From assembly GCA_012064415.1 (NCBI GenBank), contig SSNU01000063.1:133800-197799 (forward strand): 64,000 nucleotides of DNA. Direction: 5' to 3'. Below, in pieces: positions 1 to 12,600 of the stretch (positions within the stretch are counted from its first letter, which is position 1; each line of letters opens with the position of its first letter). Made by a program: the position numbers and the translations under genes. Under the pieces are notes generated by a model that did not search any database, was not told the DNA's origin, and saw nothing but the letters and a program-made list of their open reading frames with translations. The stretch comes from Gyrodactylus bullatarudis (taxonomy: Eukaryota; Platyhelminthes; Monogenea; Gyrodactylidea; Gyrodactylidae).

Positions 1-346
1 TATCTTTGATATTGGGTGTGTTTCAAAAAAATTCGTTTTAAAATTCGATGATAATGAGGAAATGAAAATATTAATAGACCACCTTGATGAAATTCATGGA
101 CATAAAATAAGTGGTAAAATAAAAAGTAATTTGGAAGCTTATGAAGCTGATTTGAAAATATTGTGCAATGAGAAAATAAATAATCTTATTCATCGCAATG
201 AAACTTGGCCTTCAGGTCATCTGAATGGTATCATAAAAATCTGCCTACTCGATCCTAATTTTCCTGGTCTCGTCAAAAGAATAGCTGAAATAATGGATAA
301 TCTTGAAGATAGTGAAATTTCTATTTTTGAAAATATTCTTAAATAA
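1..346 (+). CDS. 3' end of an unidentified protein (partial at window start)
   Basis: An open frame runs from base 2 to the TAA at 344-346, about 114 codons, and is open at the left edge, so this is the last exon or part of it. The ATG at 62 is internal. The peptide is hydrophilic and probably helical, with many charged residues, a WPSGHLNG segment and a DPNFPGLV segment. It has no membrane span and no Cys motif. I do not recognise the family. An AATAAA sequence overlaps the stop codon (AAATAAAC at 342-349), which fits a gene end with a very short 3' UTR. A second AATAAA lies near 626. The next gene lies tail-to-tail on the other strand. Confidence 0.55.
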   Translation, partial: IFDIGCVSKKFVLKFDDNEEMKILIDHLDEIHGHKISGKIKSNLEAYEADLKILCNEKINNLIHRNETWPSGHLNGIIKICLLDPNFPGLVKRIAEIMDNLEDSEISIFENILK

Positions 347-660
347 ACATTTGGCGCATTTTCATTTCAAATTCTCTTTCCAACAAGTTATACAATATTT
401 AATGATTCTTATTAATTTCATATATTCGGGGAATTGGATTCTGATTGACTTGTCAATGAAAATTTCCTTGTCAAGTCCTTTGATTGTCTTACTGACTCAT
501 TCCTCTTGAATGAGGTCATTGTGCTAAATACGATAGAATATTTAATTTAATTATAATTCCTTCTCACAAAACTAAGTTGCTTAAAACTAATTTGAAAACT
601 TTACATTAGGGGTGTACTGATTCAGAATAAAATATTATTATTATATTTGAGATTAGTAAC
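347..660. other. Intergenic, between two convergent gene ends
   Basis: Holds 3' flanking sequence of the left-edge gene and of the ZP-like gene, including an AATAAA near 626. The short frame at 303-509 has no recognisable content. Confidence 0.4.
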
Positions 661-3600
661 TCACTTGATATTCGGATAAAATATACAAAAGTCATTATTA
701 TCTGGATCGTAGCGATGATCCATTAGGGTTGGGTTCTTCAAAAAATTGTCATCAATATAGTTGTAATATTTGACAACTTCATTATTTCCTTCAGTATTAT
801 TGGTGTAAGGATACATGACTGGGTAAATATTGTGTCTGTATATTTGTGAGCTTATACTATCTTCCATCGGAACATGAGCTGATTGGATATGTTTAGTAAT
901 CAAATTCTGATTCATGTGATTTTCAAAGGATTGGTTCTCCTTCTTCGTCCTCGAAATCATACACAAAATGGCCACAATTAGTATGATTAAAAAGGAAAGA
1001 GTCATGATCAAAATGAAAATTTGACTTGAGTCGGGACAAAATTTTCCTGAGCATGTTTTGTTGCTTTTATCTGTTGGATGAAATTTCAAATACAATGAGA
1101 ATTTAATTTTCAAATTTGTTAAAGCAAAATAAACCTTTATTTATTAATTACAAATGACATGAAAAAAATCTCAACCTTCTTCATCAAGAACTTGAAGATT
1201 TTTCAAATTTCGATTTGTCGCCAAAATCCCGTTTTTTCGAACTTTGAGCAGGGAGTTTTTATCTATTTAAAAAAGGGAAGTGGGGGGGAGTTTTCAACTT
1301 GGATTTTGGTGTAGAAAGTTTATTTATTTACTTATTTACAATTATCTTTGGAAATAATTAGTTAACAAATTATCATTATCTGGTATCAGATTTAGTAAAT
1401 ATGTACAAATAGTTTTAATATTTTTGTTTTTGAAGATTTTTTCGTCTTTTCTAGTTTTCCTGTTGAGGAATAAAGTATTGTTGAGAAAAATGCTGAATTT
1501 GCGACCATTTCTAGTTTGTTTGTCCTGTTGGTGGTTTTATTTAAGATAGAGAAGCTAAAAGCAATTCTTCTCAGCCATAGCGGGAAGATACTACCTTTTG
1601 AGAGGAGCTTTCTATATGAAGAGTTACCAAAAATAGAGGACAGGAAAATGCGTTGGTTAGAGTCAAGTTTTTTTGAGAGTTTAGATGGAATATTTCTTGC
1701 GAAGCTTGAGCAGTGGTCAAGTTTAGATAGGATGAATGATTTATAAAGTAGTAATCTGAGTTGAGGAGATTTGACACATCTTTTTAGGAAAAAGGCATTG
1801 ATAGCAGATTTTCTTTTCTGATCCTTTAGCTGAGGTATTAAGGATAGTTTATTATCGTAAATGACTCCAAGGTCTTTGATTTGAGGAGAAGAAGATTCTA
1901 CCAAGTTTGATTTTATGAGTTTTTTCCCAATGGCCATAAATTTGGTTTTGTCATGGTTTATTTCCAAACCTATGTCGTTGAGTTGATTAGAGATATTATA
2001 TATGATTGCATTTAATAGAGGTTGAGGCTCAGCATCAATAGTAATCACCAGTTTGAGGTCATCCGCATATTTGAACATTTTGACATTAGGTGAAGGAGGT
2101 CGCACTTTAGAGAAGACCAGATTGAATAGGAATGGGCCGATCCTTGAACCTTGAGGGACTCCGGAAGGCACAGAGAGGGAGTAGCTATATGAGTTATTAA
2201 AATAAACCATTTGAGTCCTTTTTTGAAGAAATTCTATCAACATGTTGACGTAGTAGGGATCAATATCATAACTTTCAAGTGTTTTAATGATGACTGAATG
2301 AGTTAATTTATCGAAGGCTTTTGCAATATCAAGGTATATAATGACTGCACTTTGGTTTTTGTATTCGAGATCATTACAATGGTCGAAGCAAGCAAGTAGA
2401 TTTGATGAGGTGCTTTTCCCTTTTATAAAACCGTGCTGGTCTGGGTCTGGGATAATAGGAATTTTTGCTTTTAGGTGAATGAGTAAAAGGCTGTCCAGGA
2501 GAGCAAGAAATTTTGGGAGATTGGAGATAGGCCTGAAATCTGCTGCGCTAAGTGGTATATTTACTTTTGGAATTGGGGTAACTTTGATTGAGAGCCATAG
2601 AGACGGGATATTTCCTTTGTAAAGGAGGGCAGAGAAGTAATTTGCAAGTTTTTCAAAAAACAGGGTTGGCAGAGCAAGTAGCAAATTGTAGGAAAGAAAA
2701 TAGCCATCTTTAGATGATTTTGATTTAGAGTCTAGTGCAATATCTATTAGGGATTGAGCGTTGATAATAGGTGGATACTGATAAGAGGTATCGAATTTAG
2801 TTATATTGGATGGGTCCGAATACGTCGATGCGAAGTGGTCTTGAATTGCATCTGGAGTGAAGTTGGCAGAAAATTTAGATCTGTTCTCTCTGAAAGATAT
2901 GAATTTTATTTTCTTCCAAGCTTTGATAGGTTTTTGTTTTAGGTCGCTGATGATAGAAGCTTCGAAAATCTGTTGGGTTGGAATGCATGAAGTTGAGTTC
3001 TTAGATAAGCGTTTACATTTTTGAATAATTCTGATACAAATCTATCTCTATCAGTAACATAATGTAGGTTAGAGTAATCATATAAATCTTGGTTTCGTTG
3101 ATTTATATTGAAAAGGAGTAGTTTGTGGTCGGATGTTTCAGTTGGAATAGTCTTCTGGAACTGGATGGTTCCTTCATTTGTAAACATAAGGTCTAGGAAT
3201 TTTTGGTTTCGGGAGGGTTGTGAAACTAATTGATCCAGTTTTAAATTTTGTAGAAAGCTAATGAGTAGGTTGTCTGTGTCGTTCATTGGTGAATAGTTCG
3301 GGATATTAAAGTCTCCACATACGAAGAGTTATTATTGTTGTTAATGTTGTTTTCAATAAATTTGGTAAGTTCATATTCTGTTTTTTTGTTGCTTGGAGGG
3401 TTATAAATAGAGACACAGTTATAGGTTATGGAGTCAAATATGAATTCTAGGAAAATAGCTTCGAAAGATTGATTGTCTTAATTTAACTGATTGATGATTT
3501 GGATTTTTGAGTTGATGTATATGGCTATTCCACCTCTTCTTCTGGTAAGACGGTCAGCTCTGATGAGATGGTAGTCTGGAATGTTTAATGTATTTGAATC

Positions 3601-6600
3601 GATTTTAGGATGTAGCCAAGATTCAGTTAAAATACACAGAATTGGTTTGTAGTAATTTATAGAGTTCCTTAGTTCATATAGTGATGTCAGGAGAGATCTG
3701 CAGTTCCAAAAGATTATTGAGGTTAATTCGTATTTAGATTTCAAGTCAGATTTGGCTATTGATCCAGAGACTTTCCCGGAGTACGGAGAAAATTTGTCGA
3801 TGTCGATTGAATGTTTTGGTCAAAGGCTAAGTCATTGGAGACTTTCTGTTTTTTTGGGATGTGTGGGGTGACTTTAAGTTTAGGATTAGAGATGCGGATT
3901 GATACAATTTTTGGTGAAGGTATATCTGGTTTAGCGAGGAGGCCAGTTTTGGTTGACGGACTGGAGAAATTTGGGGTGGGTCCACTTGTATCAGCAAAAG
4001 TGAAAGGATTTTTGAGGGTCGTTGCTGCGTTGTTTTGAGGTGGAATCGATAGTTTGGTCATCTGATTATTAGAGGTCTTAGAAGTTGTTCCAGTTATTAA
4101 GGGAGTATTTGTGGTTTGTGATGAGGGTTGAGTATTGATAGTAGGTATTTTTTTTTCTTTTTTCTAATGGTTGATTCCTTTGCATGCAAATTCATTGTAG
4201 ACGATTGTAAGTGCCTCATGGGGAATTCTTTTAGATGATGAGATTTTGAAGTAGTGCTTAGAGACAGTAGGGTTAGAATCATGGAAAGATATTTTAAGTT
4301 TGATTTCAGGCATGGTTTTCTTGATAAATTGAGTAATTTCGGCAATGTTAAAATTTTGTTGGAGGATTCCATGGACAATAAGACTATGTTGGGTTTTAGG
4401 TTTAAATGGAATCTTTGGCAAAGAGGCATATGTTGAAATTGAGTTTGGTGGAAGCATCTGAGATTGATTAGTACTATGTCTGATTCTAGAGGTAGAAGGA
4501 ATTCTTGAAACTTGTGCATAGCTTGGTTTAGTGAAGTCTGAAGCTTCATAAGATTTGCAATGATTAGAATATGTTCCTGATTTAAGAGCGTTATTTTCGT
4601 AAATAAGTTTTTCGAGATAAGCAATTGGAACATATATAAAATTTTCAATTTGGGGAGCGTTCGAAAAACGCGGTCCGATATTAGCGTAGTTAAACATAGT
4701 TGGCAATTATGTTTTGGATCATCGAAATTTGATCGATTTTCAAGTTATCGAAATTCAAATCCTAAAAAATAATGAAGCGAATCATTAGATTGCTTTTTTA
4801 TCCTAAAATACATATACTAGGGTAGGGTGAAATTTTTAACCTCTTATTAGTACCAACTTTTCTGATAGAACTATCAATTCTAAGTATTATTTTGTTTTGA
4901 AGTATGTGTCGAAAATGCTTCACCATTATTTGGAAAAATGGGCAATGACATAATGGAGAATGACTTTCGCGCTTTAAAAATATGCAAAACATTATGAGAA
5001 TCCTAAATTTTATCAGAATTGTTAGTTGTTAGGAGAAAAAAAATTTTCCCCCTTGCCTACTGATCACTCTTCCACTAAAATTTTTCTCGCAAATCGGGAA
5101 TTTGACGTCAACTCGAAATTTGAAAGTTTGTTTAGCAGGGAACCATGGTTGAGATAGTCATTTTTGAAGGATGAAATATTTATTAAAATTTTTCTTCATC
5201 AAAACTGTGCCGGGACTTATAAAAAACTTACTGAGAAGATTATTGGAATATTGTTCGATTGTGGCTGATAAATTTTTCTGGCTACCGAATTGGAGGCTGA
5301 TAATCTTTGTTGACCTGACCACGGTCTTGTAATTGGGACTTTTCAAAGAAACCTTGGGGTCTTTTACTGAACTCTCTATCGCTTCATTTAATTCTTCTTT
5401 AAGACTACCAGGCTAAATGGAAACAATTGTTTAAATTACACTGTATTGTTTCAAGAGTTCATTGTTATTCCATTTAAAAAGTCTAATATCATTGATGTTT
5501 TTGTATTTATTCTGTGTGTGTAACATGATAATATAAATAAATTTTTAAATAAATTACTATGGATACCCCATTGCACATATTACTTTTACTTTTGTTGAAA
5601 TATATACAATTTAGAAATTGTTTAAATTGAATTTTTAATTGATAGATGATATCATCATTAAATATATCTATTGAAAGTAGGAAATACATTTTATGTTTGT
5701 GTTTTTTAAAGAAAAATGTTTTTCTTCCATCTGAGAACATACCATATTCAAATTTTGATGAGTTGTTTAAGTTTTGAGAACAACCAACCCAAAAATACTC
5801 AAATGATAAGACCTTTCTTTACTTGTAAATTACAAAAATTCAACCGAGCCAAAATTGGGCCTCTTTTGATATTTAAAAAAAGCCCCAATTTCCAACACTT
5901 TCAAACTTAGATCTCAATTTTTTAGCGAAATTTGAAGCGATTAAGATAATAAGGATATTCAAATTTCTAATTTGACCATACGACTTGGAAAAAACTTGCT
6001 AATATCATGGGACCAACTGAATTTTTCACATATTGCGAAAGAAAATGACCAAAAATTAAGAAACTGAGATACCAAATTCGGATTTTTCCTGGACTTTTTT
6101 TTAAAATAAAAAATTATAGTTTTAAAAACTTATCGGTTATTTCATAGTGAATAAAAAATAATAAATTCCTTTTATAATGTCTTAGTAAACTATTCCAATT
6201 GAAAGGAAATCTAAATTGCCTTATTTTTTCGAAATCTTGATCACTTTCTCTGCATAAGAATTAGTAATTTTACATGACAGGTTTCATCAAAAACATTCTT
6301 CTATCATTCTATTGGCAAGGGTTATTATTATCAAATGAAAAACTATGAAGAACCAGTTTTTTAATTCTATAATTTACTCCTCAAGTTTATTAGGAAATAA
6401 ACCATTCGAAAATATTGAATTTCACTAGAAACTTACCCAATGACACCAGTATAGATCTCGACAGAGACGAAGAACACAAAGAATCTCAACATTTTGTATT
6501 GAGGATAAGATTTGAGAATCTTCTGAAAGTGTCTTGTTATTCGTGTACATGGTATAGTTAATTAATTCGATCAGGGATATCTCTTCACTCAGAAGATGGA

Positions 6601-9600
6601 TAAATTTCAGGTTTTTATGAAATTCTGGCAAGAATTTAAATGGACTCTTTGACACACTGTACAGAGAATATCTAAAATTAATATAGTTAGTAATTTGAAA
6701 GTTCCAAATTGAATAAACCTAATTGACATAAAGATGAGATTTACTTTTTTTTTACAAAAAACTCAATAATTTTTTCAACTCTAAACTGATGTTCTTAAGC
6801 ATCTTACAAATCAATATTTTTTTTTGGAAAGTCAGGAAAAATTTTTTTTTTCGAATTCCATAATAAAATAGCCAATACGTTTTGGAAATAAAAAAAATTT
6901 TCTGAAAAAATAATTTGACCAAAATTAGACCGTTTTTCGAATTTCGCACCAAATTTCCACTTTTTCAACTTTTGAATCCAAAATTTTCATCGATTTCAAA
7001 GATTTGAAGCAGTTAAATTCAGATATTCGAGATCAACAGATTGGTCAGATTGAATTTTTCAGAAATTTCTACAACCTTTGGCCTTTTTCATTATGAAATC
7101 CGAAAAATAATTTTACAATATAAGTAATGTCTTCTAATTTTGCTAAATTCTCCACTATATTCGAATAGATCCTAAACTGCAATTATCTCATTCTCTAAAT
7201 ATTGTAAAACTCTCGAGTAATTTTGTTTAAGCATTCCCCTTAATTCCACTTAAAATGAACACTAATTTTGATAATAATAATCGCACCTCTAATTTTGTCA
7301 ACTTCTCCTCTAATAACGAAAAGTTGTCCACTAATTTCGTAAAATAACTGTAATTTCATAATTCTCATGAAAATCTTAGCAAAATACAAAAATTCCAAAC
7401 ATTTTGACCGCCCTACTCAAAAGTTATCGGGTTAGAACCAAACGAAAATCATTGTCGATATTCGAATCGCCTGTTCATTAATTTTCAGAGAACAGAGCTC
7501 GAAAACTCAAAAAATGGCCTTTGATTTTCTATACCTTTTACAGACGAAAATAAGAAAAAACTAAGTACAAACTATCAGGACATACTCATGAGTAGAGGGA
7601 GTCAAACTTATACAATTTTTAGGACTTTTAGTGTACAAAAAGAGACCAAAAGAGATTCAAAATGCGACAGTAAAAATGGGGGGGGGGTAGTATTACGTAT
7701 TACAAAGATAAATTTTTAAGGTCAAATACTAATTAAATTATGATTGGTTGAAAATTAGGGGGCTTGCATAGAACGTAGAATAGTTTTTGTTTGTATGTGT
7801 CTATTTTCACAACGTGTTTTCTTAAGTTGCAAAGAGAGAGGAGATGAAGATGATAATTTTAAAATTCTAAGGCTGGCTCCATTTTCGTACCTAATAAATC
7901 CTATGGAAAAAATTGAAGCATATAAAACTTACCTTTATAGGAGAAAGGAAGAAATTCTTGAATTCTCAAGAACAGGAGGTTACATCCCAAAATGTGAAAT
8001 ATTTCCCAGTTTTGATAAATTTTGACAAGTTTTAATTGAAAGAATTTTCTCATTTTGAATTGGATTTTTTTTTGATCATAGCACGCGTTAAAAGTATTTC
8101 ATATACCATTAATAATACATCTGCATATACCAACATACATAAAATTCTGGGTAATTACATTATGTCTTTTGAACACAAGCATATATTCTCATTTTGAATC
8201 TACGTGTATCTTATTTTGTATTTAGTAACGTCTTATTTTCGTGTTTAAAAGGTATAGTAAGGCAAAGGATTCAAATTTTATTTTTTTGAGCACTAACCCC
8301 TTGAGTAAGAATAGAGCGGATAATTTTTGATTGAACAAGTTTGAGTTCAAAATTAAGTGACACTCTTCAACGTTGGCATAGCGATAATCCCCCCTGGCAT
8401 TATCATAAATTCCTCTAAGGTATATTTTGCTCCGAAAGTCATTTGAATAAATTGGCTTAAAATTTTTGTCTACTGCTATCAGTTCGACATTGATTTGAAA
8501 ATTGTCCTGTATCTCTGTGTTTGAGGAATTTTCGAAATTCTTCCTCTGATCTCGACTCCAATCGAAGATTTTTCTACAAAAAAACAAAAGAAAATAAAAT
8601 TACTTACATTGGAATACAACTGTTTTGGATCAAATATCAATAATTATTGATTATAAGCAGAGGCTTGATATTAAATGACTTATTTTTGTTATATAGCTAA
8701 TAATCTCAGATGATAAACTAATTTTTTTGAATTGAAAACTTTAATTGAAATAAAATGAGGTTTATTCTTTAAAGTAATATGATACATGCGTCCAAAGTTT
8801 GTTCCTAACCATTCTTAATATTGAAAATAAACTTTTATTTCGAACGATAATACCTGAACAAGACCCTTTCTCAGAGCTAGTTGAAATTTCTCAAATCAAA
8901 TTTGCAGATTATCAAAAAACTTTTGAATCATAAGGTAAAAATTGAAGATAAGAATTCGTAAACAGTGAAAAACTGAAAATCAAATGCAAGCCATCAAAAT
9001 AAATCACCTGAGATTTTAAACATTTGCCAATTTTAGAAAAACTTTCTGAAACAACTAATTTTACGAAAAATGTTTTCATTTTACAAATTTCGATTCAACA
9101 TCAAATACCCGTTTTCACGAACATTGAACTGAAAATCTTTATTGATTTGAAAATCGGGGGTCGGTCAAAAGAGGTTTTTCAGGATCAGGATTAAACAAGG
9201 AAGCCGGATATTGCCATTAACTTTATGAAACATCTTTGATAGTCGAAAATTCATTGATATCGATGAAGAGATGAATCATTCAATCGGATTTGGCATAATT
9301 GATTTTCATGATTAATTCTGATCCAGAAAACCCTTTTTTACTACCCTCTCACTTTCAAATCAATAAAATCTTTTGGCGCCAAATTGAAATTTATAAAATG
9401 ATCATATTAAAATTTAAAAAGTAGGTAACATGATCTTTCTTCCAAAAATTCTTTAAAATATTGAAATTCTTGATGAAAACATTTAAATATTTTGTAAAAA
9501 TTAGATTCCCAACTTCACATTAATTAGTTTTATTATCCCTAGTTTTGAACATTTCCGATCGAAATATTATTCTTGGCTTCCAATCATGTATTCGTCTAAA

Positions 9601-12600
9601 TAATTTGGAATTTCGATAAGGAAATCGTTAATCACACTTCTACAGACACTTTTTTTCGATAAAAATGTTACCATTTCTGCATGATCAGAAAATAGTTCTT
9701 GCAAAGCCACACGCACACTTTGTTCTGCTAGCTTCGTTAGCATAAATATATGTACGACATATAATGTGTGTGGCTTTAAAAAATCAGCTAATAGGTTTTC
9801 AAATTTTACCTCTTTAGGACAAGAGTAAATTCTATACTAGTAATTCTTCTCAGCAAAAAATTAAATGCAGCCATTCTCGATGTATTTTGGAATTTATAAT
9901 TTTTACAAAAAACTCATTTTTTTTCATCAAGGTTTTAAAAGACACACTTCACCGATTTGAAAAAAAAGTTTTTAGATAAAATTCAAAAGAGTTCAGATTA
10001 CCAAGTGTCTTATCAAAACGTCTTGAAGAGGCTTTGGAATAAGGTTGGTTATATTACAATTAAATCTAGTTTTACGATTTAGGGTTATTAAGGGGTTTTG
10101 GAAACAGTGTAAAACCTCTTACCTTATATCTGAACGGCCGTTGACTATTTTATCTGGTTCTTTTTCATCCAACTGACAGGTTATATCGATTAATAAATCT
10201 CTTGACGGATTCCATAGTCTTGAGTCATGCCAAATTTCCATTACACCAATTATCATATGGGAATTCTAGAAGTAAGAATGAATGAAATAGAAATAGTTTT
10301 TAAGAAACCAATTTTGGACAAACTGCTTGGCCGTACAACTCATTCAATGGTTGAGTTTTGTTCAAAGTTTTCTTAGATATTGATATTATCGAACTGAAAT
10401 CCCATTTTTAGGCATTCTAAAAGCAAAAATTAGTCTAGCTACCTACAAATGAACTTTGTAGTTCTTTGGAAATTTTTGGGTTCCGTATTAGGTTTGACAT
10501 ATTTTTGAAACTGATTGCAATAATATTTATGAAAATGTTACCGTTAACCTTGTTGCTAGTAAAAGATTCTTGAGAATAAAATAATCTTGAAACCGAGTAG
10601 CAGGTTTAACTACTATTTGAACAGAGTGAAAATTTCATTCAAATCTTAAAAAATAAAAAGAGCCAAGTTTCCCCCCGTTTTCGGTTATTTTTGAGACGTT
10701 TTCCCTAATTTTCAAAGCATTTCAGCTATTTTCACGAATGCAAATGTAAGGAACCTCTCCTGCGCCAGTCCTAATATTTTGCTCATTATTTTTTTCTCTT
10801 TAGAATCATAATGTGAGCAATGATAAAAATTTTAGAGCTGAAATAAGACCTAAAATTCAAAAAATTTTTTTGAAATTTTCAGAACCTTTTTACAGTCAGT
10901 ATTCCGATTTGCCGATCAATTTTTATCACCTATTTTTCTACTCTCAAAATAAATTTCACCATTACCTTATTACTTATGAGTAGACATATCATATCAAAAG
11001 GTTCGTTAAATTTTAGATTTGATTACAACAAGTACTAATCGATAGATCTTATTTTTCTCATCCCATCTGTACCATAAACTAGCTATCCAAGAGCCCACAT
11101 AACAATAATATTTTAACTCAAAGTCGCGCAATTTTTTGATGATTTTACTCAATTTTTATTCTCATCTCTCAATTTTTATTTTTCTTCACCTCAAAAATGG
11201 GCTTGTCAATCTTAACCCCTTAAACAAACAATAACATTATTCAATCTGTTTACTGGTTTTACAGATTTATTGAAAATTTATCAAGCCTCTAGAATGTCGA
11301 AAGCAGTTTCGAATTGTAGAAACTGTAACATCATTCCATGCTTCTCTGCTATTCTCGAGAGCACTAGCCAGTGTAATTTCCTCAGTCAGACTATAGTCAA
11401 GGGAGATGCTTTTATTTCAATCTGATTAACATGCTGTCAAAATTTTATAGAGTATACAGGAGAAGGGTGTTATTTTGCTAGACAAACTAACTAAAGCTAT
11501 TCTGGAAAAAGTCTTTGCTTTAAATTTGATGCACACGTTAAAAATACGAATTTCTTAGTTATTTTTTCTACTACTTACTAAATAAATGATACCTCGAAAA
11601 GAGGGGTTGATAAAGATTAATTTAGGAAAAAAAAAACTTTTTTCGATCAAGATCAGATCAAAAACAAGGATGGAAATAATTTTTTAATAATATTTTCACA
11701 AAAAGTTTATTTTACGAGTTAGAGATTTCTAAACTGAAAAATCAGAATTTTTGAGGAAATTTTACTCATGCTCAAATCAGACCAGATCAATGAGAGGCTT
11801 GAAATAACCAGAAAAGTAAAATTTTTTTTTCTTAATTCAGTTTTACTTTCAAGTATTTTGATTTAATTCAAAATATAAAATATTTCTTTTCATTAGTTTT
11901 CATTTTCATTTCATTACAAAAATTTGCTAGAAATTCGAACTACTTACTTCATTGATGAGTTTCAAAAAATGACACGGCAATTGATTTTGTGAGCTGACAG
12001 GGAATTCGAGTATTTTACAAAAAGTTTTATCCACTGAATGTGTTAAATTGAAGGCAGGCTGAAGATTGCATGAACTTTGATAAAAATCCATCTTATTTAT
12101 TGTATGTAGAAAATTGGTATTGCCCAGAAATGCTACGGCTTCATTTTTGACAAGTTTATCAGTTAAGCTAGAAACTTCGTGCTTACTTTCAGCAATGGTG
12201 TAGCAAACCTTTAAGTGTCGCTGACTGCATTCAACTTGAACTAAAATTTAAATAAATTGAATTTATCATTGGATAAGAGAATCAAGAAAGAGATATACTG
12301 CTTAATTATGTTTGCTTTTGGCTTTCATTGGCAAGAACAATTAGAAAAAAGTCCAATATAAGCCAGCAGATCAAAAGAATTTTGGAAAATCTATGCCCAA
12401 ATGTCCCTCAAGAATTATTTGATTCAGAATTATGAAAGGAACATAAAGCTAATTCAAGTGGGGAATCTATGTTTTTTACGAAAAACTCAATTTTAAGAAC
12501 TAAAATATCCTAAGGATTTTTAAAAACCATCAGATCATGATACCTTCTTTTACTATTTGAAGAAAAAACATTCTGACGAAAACTTTTGTTTTTTAAATCT

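Larger units (their letters stand above)
1320..4740 (-). mobile_element. Degenerate non-LTR retrotransposon (jockey/CR1-type LINE)
   Basis: On the minus strand, 5' to 3', there is an ORF1-like stretch (4706-3756), an APE-type endonuclease in pieces (3744-3478 and 3286-2939) and a reverse transcriptase (about 2684-1392). The 3' end is a TAAA/TAAG simple-repeat tail, seen as TTTATTTATTTACTTATTTAC at about 1319-1339, as in several LINE clades. No RNase H follows. Frame changes between the pieces show that it is inactive. It lies in the same orientation as the host ZP-like gene, inside its last intron. I could not define target-site duplications. Confidence 0.85.
1071..5231. other. Last intron of the ZP-like gene, mostly filled by a LINE
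   Basis: Runs between the exons at 5232-5412 and 661-1070. A decayed LINE covers about 1320-4740. The rest is AT-rich; near 1195-1300 there is a fragment of the dispersed repeat that is also seen near 9.1 and 29.4 kb. Confidence 0.6.
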
